This document shows, piece after piece, positions 43,595-56,103 of a stretch of 64,000 bases of DNA. Every line of letters starts with the position of its first letter. Within the stretch, counting starts at the first letter, position 1. The translations under genes were made by a program, and so were the position numbers. The notes beneath the pieces are model-generated. The model saw nothing but the letters and a program-made list of their open reading frames with translations, was not told where the DNA came from and ran no database searches. The DNA is taken from positions 207,929-271,928 of the forward strand of contig JAUICN010000001.1 of the NCBI GenBank assembly GCA_030427835.1, given 5' to 3'. This stretch comes from Polyangia bacterium (GTDB lineage: Bacteria; Myxococcota_A; Polyangia; Polyangiales; JAUICN01).

Positions 43595-44206
43595 TCAGGT
43601 CGGCTTTTGGCCGACGCCCAGCAGGGGACGCATGGTCACGCCACCCAAGGGGACTTCAAACGCGGTTTCGACCTGTGTGTTCTTCAGTCCAGAGGCCGTG
43701 AGTGCCTGTACGATTTGATTGCGCGTCAACCCGTGGGGCTCCTCGGCTTCTCTGTCGAGTTCCCAGTCCCATTGCACGAAGAGCCCGCCGGGTTTCATCA
43801 CGCAAACCAGGTTCGCCACGGCACCAAAGTAGTCGTCAAGAAACGCGCAAACTGAGGAGCAGACCACGAAGTCGAATCCGTCTGCAAGGAGCGTAGGCTC
43901 TTGATGCACGAGCTTTTCAAGGGCCGCAGTTGTTGGGACCACGTTGGTCAATCCAAACCGATCGATTTTTTGACGGAGCCGCTCCACCATCTTCGCCGAT
44001 GTGTCCATCGCAACGATGGCTCCGCACACCGGCGCCAGTTTCTCTGTCAGAAGTCCGGTTCCGCACCCGAAATCCAACGCTCGAGCGCCCGCGAGGGGAA
44101 CCCCACGGGAGTCCGCCAGCCGAGTCAGACATTCAAACGCCGCACGGGAGTATGCCCGCGCACCTTCGTCCTCGTCCCATCCATCTGCGTAGTCGTCCCA
44201 GGTCAT
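43595..44206 (-). CDS. Class I SAM-dependent methyltransferase
   Basis: 203 aa. Motif I is ARALDFGCGTGLLTEKLAPVCGAIVAMDTS near residues 42-71; later VCSSVCAFLDDYFGAVANLVCVMKPGGLFVQWDW shows motifs IV-VI. The N-terminus MTWDDYADGWDEDEGARAYSRAAF is the usual lead. No specific acceptor can be told. Convergent with the VOC gene (3 bp apart). Confidence 0.9.
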   Translation of the reverse strand: MTWDDYADGWDEDEGARAYSRAAFECLTRLADSRGVPLAGARALDFGCGTGLLTEKLAPVCGAIVAMDTSAKMVERLRQKIDRFGLTNVVPTTAALEKLVHQEPTLLADGFDFVVCSSVCAFLDDYFGAVANLVCVMKPGGLFVQWDWELDREAEEPHGLTRNQIVQALTASGLKNTQVETAFEVPLGGVTMRPLLGVGQKPT

Positions 44207-44470
44207 TTCGCGGTTCGTGTTCCTGCTGTTCCCTACTGTGAACCGCAGTGTGTTTCAACCCGTGCCCTGATTCGCTCTCGGGCTTCCACTTGTCAGCACC
44301 AAAGACCCCACAAAAACCACACCGTCGGGTGGTGGCTCACGTGGCTCCGGGCGCTGGCTTTGGCCAAGCAACGAGTGAGGTTCTGAGGGAATCTGTGTGA
44401 GCCTGCGATTTAAACCTGTCCGGGCTATGCTGAGTCTAGACCGCGTCGGAGTTTTGCGGAGATCCAAACC

Positions 44471-45571
44471 ATGACAGTCACAAATCTCGCCGCCGCGCAG
44501 AGCCGCTACAAGGAGATTGGACTCAAGCCCAATCAGTTCTCGGCTTGTTTGCGAGAAGAGGGTTTCATAGCACCGTGGCGTGTGGTGCGAATCGACAGGG
44601 GCTGGTGCTCGTTGGTCGGTTTCGACGAGAACGCGGAGGAGAATGAGCAGCGTGCTCGTACTGCGGATTGTGAGATTGCTGTTGGTGATTGGGTGTGGGT
44701 CTCGGGTATCGAGGAGGATCTTCAAATATCGGAATTTCTGGAACGCAACACTCATCTTCGTAGATCGAACCGAGACGCCCAGGGGCAAAAATGGATCGCG
44801 GCCAATCTCGATACAGTCTTCGTGGTGGCCGCCTTTGGACGCACAGCAAAGCTCGAAGGAAGAGGAATCAACACGCGTCGCATCGAGAGATATATCAGCG
44901 CGGTACGGGAGGGCGGCTCGGATCCTGTTGTCGTTCTCAACAAACTGGACATCACCACGCGTGACAGGGCAGACGCCGGAGACCTGTGCCGTGACCTTGC
45001 AAGCCGACTGGGCACGGTGGTCCTGGCTGTAAGCGCGCACGACAGCGATAGTATGAAAGCACTGCAACCCTATCTCGGCCCCGGTGAAACTCTCGCGTTT
45101 ATCGGCCCGTCTGGTGTCGGAAAGTCGTCGCTGATCAACGCCATCGCGGGCAAACTGGAGTCGGATACGGGGGCTGTCCGCGGCGTGGATATGAAAGGGC
45201 GACACACCACGACCCATAGGCAACTCCTACGAGTTCCGGGTGGTGCACTTCTTATTGACACTCCAGGTATGCGTGCGTTCTCGGTGTATGTCACCGATGA
45301 TTCGGTTCCCGGATTTGAAGACATCAGGGCGTTGGCGCTTGTGTGCCGATTCGGAAATTGCCAGCACACAACAGAGCCAGAGTGTGCTGTCGCGCAAGCG
45401 GTGAGCGATGGAACCCTCGACGAAGACCGACTCGACAACTATCGGGCCATTGCTGGCGATAGACAGCGCACCTCAAATAGGCGCGATCCTAAAACGCGCC
45501 ACGAAGAAAAGAAGGCAGGGAAAAAGCTTGGACGACTCATTAAGCAAGCCAAGGACCTCAAACGACGCTAG
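44471..45571 (+). CDS. rsgA: Ribosome small subunit-dependent GTPase A (RsgA)
   Basis: Circularly permuted GTPase in 30S maturation, 366 aa. G-motif order is permuted as expected: G4 NKLD at 157-160, G1 GPSGVGKS at 212-219, G3 DTPG at 263-266. The N-terminal OB-fold-like part is VVRIDRGWCSLV, and the zinc-finger is CRFGNCQH...C near 292-305. GGAG lies 10 bases before the ATG. No overlap with neighbours. It is the last gene with left-region base composition. Confidence 0.95.
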   Translation: MTVTNLAAAQSRYKEIGLKPNQFSACLREEGFIAPWRVVRIDRGWCSLVGFDENAEENEQRARTADCEIAVGDWVWVSGIEEDLQISEFLERNTHLRRSNRDAQGQKWIAANLDTVFVVAAFGRTAKLEGRGINTRRIERYISAVREGGSDPVVVLNKLDITTRDRADAGDLCRDLASRLGTVVLAVSAHDSDSMKALQPYLGPGETLAFIGPSGVGKSSLINAIAGKLESDTGAVRGVDMKGRHTTTHRQLLRVPGGALLIDTPGMRAFSVYVTDDSVPGFEDIRALALVCRFGNCQHTTEPECAVAQAVSDGTLDEDRLDNYRAIAGDRQRTSNRRDPKTRHEEKKAGKKLGRLIKQAKDLKRR

Positions 45572-45903
45572 GTCGTTTCTTGGCCAGCCTTCGACATTTT
45601 GGCGGAAGCTACTGCCAACAATGGCAGTGCTGACACGATAACAGCCGCGGGTCTGGCTGTTCGTTCTATCTGGCTCGGGTAGCGCCTTGCTTAGACGAAC
45701 CCTACCCGAGAGCCCGATTTCATGCACGAGTTGATGTCACGTCGGGACTTCAGTTTTCTCGGGCACTTGGGCTGAGAGCCGCCAGCGACGCGGGTTGGCG
45801 CGCGACCGTGGGCGCGGTGCGGCCCTTGGTGGCCGGGTTAGCCGGCCGAGGCAGGCCAGGGGCCGGGCTCGGGGTGACGCGGGCACACGGGCGAACCTGC
45901 GGG
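45572..45903. other. Junction region between the low- and high-GC halves
   Basis: 332 bp without a confident gene. CTCGGGTAG at 45675-45683 and CTACCCGAG at 45703-45711 form a 9-bp inverted repeat with a 19-base loop, and GGCCGG-GTTAG-CCGGCC at 45831-45847 is a second hairpin. GC rises steeply after about 45780. The first hairpin could end rsgA transcription or be a recombination site; the second may end the leftward metal operon. No integrase, tRNA or direct repeat was seen here. Confidence 0.4.
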
Positions 45904-46554
45904 TTACGCGCCCACCGGTCTCGGGTGCCCGTCTACGTAGCCGATCGGAAGCAGTCCTGGGATCGCTTCGCAGCGGTCTACCACCAATCCCGCGGTCGCC
46001 AGCGCCGCGCTCAGTGAGCCCACGGTGAAACGCCGGTGCCCGGGGAATCCAGTGACAGCCAGGAGGCGGGAGACGAGCCAGGAGAGCCGGGTCTCGTCGT
46101 GGCAGAAGGTCGGGGCCACGAGGATCCCGCCTGGCCGCAGCATCCCGATCAGGGCGGCCAGAGCCGCATTGAGGTCCGGGACGAGGTGGAGCACGTTCGC
46201 GGCGACCACGGCGTCGAAGCTCCCTGGCTCGAACGGGAGCTCGTAGATGTCGGCCTGCCGGCACTCGACGTTCGTAGACCCTGTCGCGACGACCTTCTCG
46301 CGCAGGCGATCGACCATCGCGGCGGCGTAGTCGGTGGCGATAACCGCTCCGGCTGCCTTGGCGAGCACGGGCGTGACCAAGCCTGTTCCCGCCGCGACCT
46401 CGAGCACGCGCGCTCGACCCGACACGGCCTCGGCGATCAGCTCGAGCATTCGTGGCAAGGGTCTGCCGAGCGGTCGCAGCGAGAGGTCATACTTCGCGGC
46501 GTGGCGCTCCCAGTACCGGCGCTCGGAGTCCTGCTTCCGGTCGTGCTCACTCAT
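45904..46554 (-). CDS. Class I SAM-dependent methyltransferase at the end of the metal operon
   Basis: 216 aa. RRYWERHAAKYDLSLRPLGRPLPRMLELI, then motif I SGRARVLEVAAGTGLVTPVLAKAAGAVIATDYAAAMVDRLR, and VVAANVLHLVPDLNAALAALIGMLRPGGILVAPTF (motif IV). Resembles UbiE/PmtA-like enzymes; the acceptor is unknown (lipid, or a metalloid such as arsenite or tellurite, are possible; inference). ATG 46554 overlaps the last eight bases of the transporter gene upstream, so it is the last gene of the coupled metal operon. Confidence 0.85.
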   Translation of the reverse strand: MSEHDRKQDSERRYWERHAAKYDLSLRPLGRPLPRMLELIAEAVSGRARVLEVAAGTGLVTPVLAKAAGAVIATDYAAAMVDRLREKVVATGSTNVECRQADIYELPFEPGSFDAVVAANVLHLVPDLNAALAALIGMLRPGGILVAPTFCHDETRLSWLVSRLLAVTGFPGHRRFTVGSLSAALATAGLVVDRCEAIPGLLPIGYVDGHPRPVGA

Positions 46555-47178
46555 GGCACTCACACTCTTCGCCGCTGAGTCCCTCGCGGCCTTCCTTGAC
46601 GAGCCACGGCACCATGAGCAACGCGGCGACGGGGTCGGCCCACCACCAGCCCGCGATTGCGTTGGCCCCGAGCCCGAGCAACAGCGCGAATGACAAGTAC
46701 GAGCAGGCGAGCGTTTCCTTCGCTTCGGCCCGCAAGGCCGCACTGCCGAGCTCCTTTGCGGCGCGGAGCTTCCCCCAGGACACGAGCGGCATGATCGCCA
46801 ACGAGAGCGCCGCCAGTGCAATGCCGATCACGCTCTCGTCCGGGGCGTCCTGATGCCACAGTGTCCAACCCGCTTGGCCCGTGACATAGGCGGCAAGGAG
46901 AAGAAACGTCGCTCCGATGAACTGGTGAACCCGGTGTTCGATCTGCGCGATGCGTTCACCGTCCGCGCCGCGGTACTCGACCCACAGTCGGTAGAGCATG
47001 ACCACGGCGGCGGCCGTCTCGATGCCGCTGTCCAGACCGAATCCGAGCAGCGCGATGCTGTCGGCGACCGCGCCCGACCACAGAGCCACCACTGCCTCGA
47101 ACACGTTGTAGACCAACGTCGTGCCCACGAGCGCGATGGCGATGCGGCTCCATCGGTTCGAGCTGTCGACCAATGCCG

Positions 47179-47182
<4 letters not shown>
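46547..47182 (-). CDS. CDF-like cation transporter lacking the C-terminal domain
   Basis: 211-aa inner-membrane protein of the cation diffusion facilitator type, with about six membrane spans. The TM2 motif AVADSIALLGFGLDSGIETAAA has the metal-site acidic residues; the second metal site in TM5 is not in its canonical form. The usual cytoplasmic C-terminal domain is missing and a short EECECHE tail with two Cys and one His replaces it. GTG start overlapping the czcA stop (GTGA). Such truncated CDFs often follow czcA and may feed cations to the pump. Confidence 0.85.
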
Positions 47183-50310
<3,128 letters not shown>

Positions 50311-50319
50311 GACGTTCTC

Positions 50320-51513
50320 CTAGTGCGCATGGCCTTCGCCGAGTTCGCCGCGGCTGAGCTCGGACTTGAGGACGAAGGCGCCGTCGGCGACGTAGCGGTC
50401 GCCGCCAGCCAGCCCATGACCTATGCGCGCGAGACCACCGCTGCGAGCCGAGACCGTCACGGAGACTGCGCGAAACTCGCCTTCTTCGTCACCGGGCACG
50501 AAGACGACGGTCTCGTCACCGAGCCGCTGCAGCGCCGAGGTGGCGACGGCTGGGATGGTGTCCTCTCCTGCACTGGCCGGACTGACCGATAGCGTTCCGA
50601 ATGAACCGGGTCGTAACGCGCCGTCCGCGTTGTCGAGAGACATACGGACGGGAAGGGTCCGTGTTCCCTCATCGAGTGCCGGCGCGACGTAGTCGAGCTG
50701 TCCTGCAAAGGTGCGGCCTGGATGCGACTGCAGGGTGAGCGTGGCCCGTGCCCCTTCGTGCACCTGGGCAGCATGCTGCTGGTAGACCCGCCCGACCACC
50801 CACACCTTGGTGATGTCCGTGACCTCAAAGAGCACATCACCTGGGCCCACGACCTCGCCCACGGTTGCGTGACGTGACACCACGCGCCCCGCGATCGGGC
50901 TCCGGATCGTCACCTCACTACCGCTTCCACCCCGCCCGTAGACTTCGAGAGCTCGCTCAGCGGCGGACTGCTCCGCTTGCGCGCGTCGTAGCTCGGCCTG
51001 TGCCTCCAGGTAATGCCGGTCCGCCCCAATGCCTTCGCGTTTGAGCTCCTCCTGACGACGGAAGTTCGCGTCGGCCACCTCGACGTTGGCGCGCGCACGG
51101 GCCGCCTGGGCTCGGGCTTCGCCCAGGGCGACGCTGCGGATCACCGCGAGGGCTTGTCCGGATTCCACCCGGTCGCCCACCGAGGCCGACACACGAGCGA
51201 TCTGACCGGAGACGACCGACGAGACGTGCGCCTTGCGATCGGGCTCGGCCTGTACCTCCGCGGGAACGTCAATTCCACCTGCGCGCGGTACGGCTTCCGC
51301 GGTTGCGATCCGGATGCCGCTTCGTGCGACCGCTTCCGGCCCAATGCGAACGATGCGCTCACCGCCGTGCTCGTCGTGGTGCCCCTCCTCGTGACGTTCA
51401 CCCTGCTCGGCGTGAGAGGACTCTTCGTGCCCGTGTCCGGATTTCTCCTTGCAGCCACTCAAGCCGAGAAGGAGAAGTACAGCGCCCATGGCGATAAGCT
51501 TGAGGTGATTCAT
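50320..51513 (-). CDS. czcB: RND efflux periplasmic adaptor, CzcB-like (copy 2)
   Basis: 397-aa lipoprotein adaptor: [21 protein letters not shown] has lipobox LSGC, followed by a histidine-rich linker ([20 protein letters not shown]...) of about 30 residues that should bind metal ions. The barrel-sandwich and coiled hairpin follow ([52 protein letters not shown]). The C-terminus ends LGEGHAH. ATGA overlap with czcC. Copy 1 lacks the His-rich linker. Confidence 0.93.
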   Translation of the reverse strand: MNHLKLIAMGAVLLLLGLSGCKEKSGHGHEESSHAEQGERHEEGHHDEHGGERIVRIGPEAVARSGIRIATAEAVPRAGGIDVPAEVQAEPDRKAHVSSVVSGQIARVSASVGDRVESGQALAVIRSVALGEARAQAARARANVEVADANFRRQEELKREGIGADRHYLEAQAELRRAQAEQSAAERALEVYGRGGSGSEVTIRSPIAGRVVSRHATVGEVVGPGDVLFEVTDITKVWVVGRVYQQHAAQVHEGARATLTLQSHPGRTFAGQLDYVAPALDEGTRTLPVRMSLDNADGALRPGSFGTLSVSPASAGEDTIPAVATSALQRLGDETVVFVPGDEEGEFRAVSVTVSARSGGLARIGHGLAGGDRYVADGAFVLKSELSRGELGEGHAH

Positions 51514-52964
51514 GGCTCGGTCCCCTGGTGCACGGGCTCGGGGCCGTGCTCATGCCGTTCGTCAGGCCAGAGGTCGGCGCCGATCGCGCCTTCCAGGTCG
51601 GCGATGGCCTGAAAGTAGTTGCCGTAAGCGTCGAGGGCGTCGGCCTGGATGCGCAGGAACCGTTCGCGTGCGACCGAGACCTGCAGGATGTCGATTTCGC
51701 CCAGCTCGAAGGCGCGCTGAATGAGGCGCAAGTTCTCCTCGAAGCTCGGCAGGATCTCGCTGCCATACGTGCGTACTTGGGCTGCCGACGCGATGACCGC
51801 GGTGCGGTGCTGCTCGATGCGGTTGCGCAGCTGGGAGCCGAAGGCGGACTGCTCGGCCTCGGCGATGTCCGCTTCCGCGCGCGCCAGTGCGCGTGCGCCC
51901 TGGTTGCGCTGCACAAGCGGGATGGGCAATGACAGTGTTCCGAAGATCTGCGTTTCCGGGGGGCCGGCGGGGAACGACTCCCGGTTGAGCTGAACGCCGA
52001 TCGTCGGCTCCGGCCACGCGTCGCGGTCGGCCGCGCGCGTGTTCGCGGCAGCCTCCACCCGAGTCGCGTGCAGCGTTCGCAGACGCGGCTGGTGGCGGCG
52101 AGCTGCCTCGACGAGCGCTTCCGCTGCGGGTGGGTCGCGCGGCGTGTCGAGACGCCCCGCCGGCTCTGGAGGATGAGACGCGGGCCAGCCCGCCAGCGCG
52201 CCGAGCTCGAGGCGCGCGGTGAGGTAGCTCTGCTCGGCGGCGATCTTGGCCACGCGCGCCTGACTCAGCTCGCCCTCGGCTAGCCGCACAGCAAGGGGCG
52301 ACACCTCGCCCGCTCGCAGCTGCCCGCCAGTGATCTCCACAAGTCGCTCTTGGAACGACAGCAATCGCTCTGCGCCAGCAAGCCGCTCACGCGCCACGAG
52401 GGCTCGGTGAAAGGCGGCATGCACATCGCGATGAACCTCCCAGCGCGCTTCGTCCAGCTCGGCGCGAAGGCGATCGCGTGTTCGCTCTGCCGCTTCCAGT
52501 CGGACGGATCGCTCCCCGGCGATCTCGATTCGCTGTGACACCGACGCCGTAAAGTCGACGTGAGTTGAGTCGTTTACGCCAGGCCCCACCCCAACCGAGA
52601 CCTCGGGGTTGTCGGGCAAGAGCGGCGATGCGTCGGCAATGGCAGCATCGCCGAGCCCGATTCGTTGCCTCGCGACTTGCAGGGACGGAGCGTTCCGGTC
52701 GGCGTACGCCAGGATCTGCTCCAGCGACGTCGGCCCCCCGCGCGCAGGATCCGGTAGCGGGACGTCGGGGACGTGTACGGCGTCATAGCCTCCCTGCGGA
52801 GCTGCGAACTCCCCCGCGGTCCGAGGTGTCGGCGTTTGCGCCGATGCGCAGCCTTCGACGAGGAGCGAATGCCCAAACACGCAGAGCGGGATCAGTATCC
52901 TCCATGTACTATTATGGATAGTAGTTGAGCGCGAACGGGGAGGTCGTGAAGTTCGTGTTTGCAT
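51510..52964 (-). CDS. czcC: RND outer-membrane factor, CzcC/TolC-like (copy 2)
   Basis: 484-aa channel of the TolC family. Reading from ATG 52964 (three bases after the M56 stop) gives a signal/lipobox VEGC near residue 40, then the two OEP repeats. However, a BlaI-type operator covers codons 13-21, and a GGAGG at 52899-52903 with possible non-ATG starts follows it, so a downstream internal start, perhaps used when the gene is driven from its own promoter, cannot be excluded. Overlaps czcB by ATGA. Confidence 0.9.
   Translation of the reverse strand: MQTRTSRPPRSRSTTIHNSTWRILIPLCVFGHSLLVEGCASAQTPTPRTAGEFAAPQGGYDAVHVPDVPLPDPARGGPTSLEQILAYADRNAPSLQVARQRIGLGDAAIADASPLLPDNPEVSVGVGPGVNDSTHVDFTASVSQRIEIAGERSVRLEAAERTRDRLRAELDEARWEVHRDVHAAFHRALVARERLAGAERLLSFQERLVEITGGQLRAGEVSPLAVRLAEGELSQARVAKIAAEQSYLTARLELGALAGWPASHPPEPAGRLDTPRDPPAAEALVEAARRHQPRLRTLHATRVEAAANTRAADRDAWPEPTIGVQLNRESFPAGPPETQIFGTLSLPIPLVQRNQGARALARAEADIAEAEQSAFGSQLRNRIEQHRTAVIASAAQVRTYGSEILPSFEENLRLIQRAFELGEIDILQVSVARERFLRIQADALDAYGNYFQAIADLEGAIGADLWPDERHEHGPEPVHQGTEP
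52903..52927. promoter_or_regulatory. BlaI-type operator at the start of czcC
   Basis: On the minus strand: left half CAACTACTA, a 7-base spacer, right half TAGTACATG. This repeats the 9-7-9 architecture of the operator at 54437-54461, with an identical left half and a right half matching at seven of nine positions. It lies inside the first codons of czcC. A -10-like CATAAT sits inside it. No good -35 is visible. Confidence 0.65.
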
Positions 52965-52967
52965 CGT

Positions 52968-53999
52968 TCATCCGAGCCCGAGAAGCAGGGCGGCGCGCTC
53001 GATGCTGTGGTGGAAGACGTCGAGCGGGCCCGCTCCCATGAGGTGCGGCGCTACCGCCACGAGGGTGATTAGAGTCGTGACGACGCCGATCGGAGTTCGG
53101 CGCTGTGCGGGACCTGGCCAGCGAGCGGCGTAGCCGAGCAAGAGCTGCACCCGCAGGCGAATGCCGCCGATGCCGTGGCCCCCCAGTGCGGGAACCGAAG
53201 CGGGTGCTCCCGTTGGAGCGGCGACCGAGACGATGCTTCGAGCGAGGGCCAGCGGATCGGCGCCGCGCTGCACGGCGCGCTTGTCGCAGAGGGCCTCCCG
53301 CGCAAAGTGATAGCGCGCCAGTTCCGACGAGAGGATTTTGCCCAGCGGGTTGATGGTCAGCGCGACGTGAGCGACGAAGAAGCGCAACGGGTCGCGCGCA
53401 TGCGCGTGCTCGACCTCGTGGAGCAGCGTTGCCTCGAGCTCGTCGTCGTCGAGGCGCATGACCAGCGCCGCTTCGAGCTCGACCCGCGGCTGGAATAGCC
53501 CGCGGGTGCAGGCGGGCGCCAGCCCCTGCTCGACGACGCGGATGCGCGCCGCAAAACCGGCTAGCGTCAGGTTCTGCTGACAGATGTCCCGTACCCGAAC
53601 GGTCGCGACAGCCCAATCCGCAGCGACCATCACTGGATCGCGAGTCGCTCGTCGATCTCGTCGAGCACGCCGGATGATGCCGTAGCCGAGGATCGAGAAG
53701 AGGATCAGGCCGAAGAGCACCACGTCACGGCACAGCTCCCCGCCGAGGTGGTCGACAACGCACGCGGCCAAGGGTGCCCCTTCCTCGGACTGATGGATCG
53801 AGGCCGAGATGAGCCAGATCAGTGGTCCCAACGTCGGACCGACCACGAGGAGAAACCGCCAGGGGCTCTCCTGAGCTGACACCCGGCTGCCCGACACGGG
53901 GAGCAGAGCAACGGCACTTCGCGCCGCCAGCGTCAGGAGCGGCACCGCCACGAAGAAGACCAACATGGCCCCGACGACGGGAAAGAAGAGCTCGTTCAT
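52968..53999 (-). CDS. M56 family membrane peptidase (BlaR1-like, no sensor domain)
   Basis: 343 aa. Membrane spans near residues 8-30, 45-65 and 92-110, and a late span near 303-320. The zinc-peptidase site is [13 protein letters not shown] (HEXXH at 194-198), with EALCDKRA near 235 as the likely third ligand. The periplasmic penicillin-binding C-terminal domain of BlaR1 is absent. A loop between spans 2 and 3 contains H69, C80, H84 and C90 ([11 protein letters not shown]), so it could sense metal ions (inference). Overlaps blaI by ATGA and precedes czcC by 3 bp. Confidence 0.88.
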   Translation of the reverse strand: MNELFFPVVGAMLVFFVAVPLLTLAARSAVALLPVSGSRVSAQESPWRFLLVVGPTLGPLIWLISASIHQSEEGAPLAACVVDHLGGELCRDVVLFGLILFSILGYGIIRRARRDRRATRDPVMVAADWAVATVRVRDICQQNLTLAGFAARIRVVEQGLAPACTRGLFQPRVELEAALVMRLDDDELEATLLHEVEHAHARDPLRFFVAHVALTINPLGKILSSELARYHFAREALCDKRAVQRGADPLALARSIVSVAAPTGAPASVPALGGHGIGGIRLRVQLLLGYAARWPGPAQRRTPIGVVTTLITLVAVAPHLMGAGPLDVFHHSIERAALLLGLG

Positions 54000-54421
54000 C
54001 CGCCGAGATCCTTCTTGCGCTTGCGGATGAGGGCCTCGAGCTTGCGAAGTTCGTCGGCGTCAGAGTCCGCCACCTGGTCGACGAGCAGGGAGAGGGCCTG
54101 CTCGTGGCCCAGGCCGGAAAGCGAGCCCAGCAGCTCACGCGCCATCGACTCGGTGAACTCGTCGCGGCTCATGTTCGGCCGGTAGACGTAGCGCTTCCCG
54201 TCTCGCTCGCGATCCAGAAGCCCCTTTTCGTGCAGCCTACTGACGGTGGTCATCACGGTCGTGTAGGCGATCTCCCGCTCGCGCTCGAGCTCGTGCTGGA
54301 CGTCCGCGACCGCGAACTCCTTCCAGCCCTTGCTCCAGACGACCTCCATGATGTCCGCTTCCAGATCGAACAGCGCGGCGCGCAGGCCTTCTTTGTCAGG
54401 GCGGAAGCGGATGCCTTTCAT
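53996..54421 (-). CDS. blaI: BlaI/MecI/CopY family repressor
   Basis: 141-aa winged-helix repressor. N-terminal w[31 protein letters not shown], then the recognition helix region [37 protein letters not shown]. The C-terminal part (residues 78 on) is the dimerisation helix with the [19 protein letters not shown] end. Start at ATG 54421 with GGAGG four bases upstream; a TTG at 54439 would start inside the operator. CopY-like relatives control metal pumps. Cleavage by the neighbouring M56 protease is expected by analogy with BlaI/BlaR1. Confidence 0.92.
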   Translation of the reverse strand: MKGIRFRPDKEGLRAALFDLEADIMEVVWSKGWKEFAVADVQHELEREREIAYTTVMTTVSRLHEKGLLDRERDGKRYVYRPNMSRDEFTESMARELLGSLSGLGHEQALSLLVDQVADSDADELRKLEALIRKRKKDLGG

Positions 54422-54436
54422 GAGTCCTCCATGAGC

Positions 54437-54470
54437 CAACTACTATACGGGGTAGTAGTTGATAGATCAA
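54437..54470 (-). promoter_or_regulatory. BlaI-type operator and promoter of the metal operon
   Basis: Perfect 9-bp arms: CAACTACTA (54437-54445) and TAGTAGTTG (54453-54461), with a 7-base spacer. On the minus strand TTGATC (54465-54470) and TATAGT (54442-54447), 17 bases apart, make a strong -35/-10 that the operator covers. The start at 54421 is about 14 bases after the predicted transcription start, with a GGAGG. The repressor would block its own operon. Confidence 0.75.
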
Positions 54471-54501
54471 TCCTTGGAGGAACCTCTGGGCCAAGCCCAG
54501 C

Positions 54502-54702
54502 CTAGCGCCTCCACGGCATCATGCGCGCCCGGTTCACGGCGGCCTGCTTGTCGTGTTCGAGGTCGCGGATGAGGCGGACGAGCTCGCGGAGGCTCTGGAC
54601 GTCGAGAGCGTCGAAGTCGATCTGGTAGCGGCGGCCGGTGGCCCGGGCCGTCTCGGCCCGGAGCCACTCGATGAGTCGCCGCTTGTCGTAGTCGCTGGTC
54701 AT
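54502..54702 (-). CDS. Small phage-module protein (66 aa)
   Basis: [66 protein letters not shown]: a strongly charged, helical protein with heptad-like leucines in the second half. Overlaps the next gene by ATGA (54699-54702). No family recognised. Confidence 0.6.
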   Translation of the reverse strand: MTSDYDKRRLIEWLRAETARATGRRYQIDFDALDVQSLRELVRLIRDLEHDKQAAVNRARMMPWRR

Positions 54703-55280
54703 GCCTGCTCGGTGAAGAGCTGGGCGACCTCGTGCTCGCCGGCGGCGGTGAGGTAGTCCGCCAGCGATTTGCGAAAGAGGTCCATGCGAGTCTTGAGGCC
54801 GAGGCGTTCGCGGGCTTCGTCGAGGCGGGCGACGATCTCGGCCTCCATGCGCAGGGGCAGCACCTTCATGTCGGGGGCCTCGCCGTCGGCGTAGCGCCGT
54901 CGCACCGGGCCGGCCTTGATGCGGCCCTTCCCCGCCTCGCGGATCTTCCAGATCAGGTAGCGGCGGTCGCTCGAGCCGGTGTCGCGCCCGACGACCTCGG
55001 TGTAGAGCTGCTGCAGCTCACGGGCCGTGAGCTTGGTGAGCTTGGGCTCTCCGTTCGCAGTCGCGGGTTCCGACGCGGTGGGCTCGGTCTCCTCGACCGC
55101 GCTGGCCGCCTCGGCGGCCTCCTGCTCCTGGGCCTCAAGGGCCTCGGCGATGCGGCGTAGCAGGAACTTCTTGTTCGGTGACCGCGTGGCCTCGCCGACG
55201 ATGTCGTGGAACCGAGCCTGCAGCTCGGGCAGGCGAAGCTCCTCCATGATGCGCATCCGCTTCTTGTTCTCTTTGTTCAT
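54699..55280 (-). CDS. Phage-module protein with duplicated DUF2924-like motif and RHH domain
   Basis: 193 aa, start ATG 55280 with GGAGG six bases upstream. The motif ([31 protein letters not shown]) at residues 17-47 recurs at about 85-115 ([31 protein letters not shown]), separated by an acidic Ala/Glu/Thr linker. It resembles the DUF2924 pattern seen in phages and mobile elements. The C-terminal 137-165 segment ([37 protein letters not shown]) looks like a ribbon-helix-helix, so it may bind DNA. Confidence 0.65.
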   Translation of the reverse strand: MNKENKKRMRIMEELRLPELQARFHDIVGEATRSPNKKFLLRRIAEALEAQEQEAAEAASAVEETEPTASEPATANGEPKLTKLTARELQQLYTEVVGRDTGSSDRRYLIWKIREAGKGRIKAGPVRRRYADGEAPDMKVLPLRMEAEIVARLDEARERLGLKTRMDLFRKSLADYLTAAGEHEVAQLFTEQA

Positions 55281-55355
55281 TCTTGTCCTCCGGTGTGGTT
55301 GGGCCCGGAGGCTTCCGCCGGACCACCCGGCAGGCACCACCGGGCGGTCTATGTG

Positions 55356-55658
55356 TCAGTCCTCGCGCTTGGCGAGGTGTTTGAAGCAGTCGAGGTCGAT
55401 GGCGCGCGGGTCGCTGGATACGAAGCTGAAGCGCTCCTCCTTCTCGATCCAGGGCTGTACCTCGACCCGGTCGTCTGCCGTCACCCCGCCGCGGCGGGCG
55501 ATGTCCTCGTCGTCGGTGAGGTAGCCGTCGTCAGCGTCCGGGTCGTAGTCGTCGCGGGCCGCGTTCTTGATCAGCGCGATGATGCGGACCTGGTGGCCAC
55601 GCAGATACCGGTGTTCGTTGCCGTGGTAGGTGGTGACCGTGCCGAGCGTCTTCTTCAT
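55356..55658 (-). CDS. Hypothetical phage-module protein (100 aa)
   Basis: [100 protein letters not shown]-like acidic middle and an RHR-type basic start; resembles no family I recognise. GGAGG five bases upstream of ATG 55658. 208 bp without a gene follow upstream (55659-55866), perhaps holding a promoter. Confidence 0.6.
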   Translation of the reverse strand: MKKTLGTVTTYHGNEHRYLRGHQVRIIALIKNAARDDYDPDADDGYLTDDEDIARRGGVTADDRVEVQPWIEKEERFSFVSSDPRAIDLDCFKHLAKRED

Positions 55659-55866
55659 CGCGTCCTCCGTGTCGCCGGGCTTCGTCGCGTCCCGATCGTG
55701 AGGACATACAGGCGTCGCTTTGCGAACAGCTCAAGGCGATTCGGCGCGGAATTCGACCTCTTTTCGGGCGTCGGAAGCTCGCGAGAACTTTGGCGATGTG
55801 GCCGCCAGATGTGGAGCGGGACCTGCATGTTGGCGACGACATCGGCCACATCCGCGACCTCGCCGG

Positions 55867-56103
55867 TCACCGTTCGTGCATGTCCTCGATCGCATCGCGC
55901 AACGCGACGAGGGCGGCCTCGACCTTCACAATGGCTGCGGTCTGGGCCTCGGCGAGCTGGACAATCTTTTCGTGCAGCGCCTTGAGCTCGCGGTCCTTCT
56001 TCTCGTTGATGCGCCAGAAGGCCCAGCCGAGCACGGCCACCAGTCCGTAGGGACCGGTTGCCTGCAGAATCTCGGCGAATGTTGCGAGGCCAGAGGGGTT
56101 CAT
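55867..56103 (-). CDS. Holin-like small membrane protein (78 aa)
   Basis: One membrane segment near residues 14-32 ([18 protein letters not shown]) preceded by a short N-terminal arm, then an amphipathic coiled-coil tail ([38 protein letters not shown]). This is a class III-like holin or tail-associated membrane-protein shape. It overlaps the amidase stop by ATGA, so the pair is a lysis cassette by position. Confidence 0.6.
   Translation of the reverse strand: MNPSGLATFAEILQATGPYGLVAVLGWAFWRINEKKDRELKALHEKIVQLAEAQTAAIVKVEAALVALRDAIEDMHER

Noticed and set aside
44255-45223. 322-codon minus-strand frame over rsgA
   Set aside because: rsgA on the plus strand has all permuted GTPase motifs.
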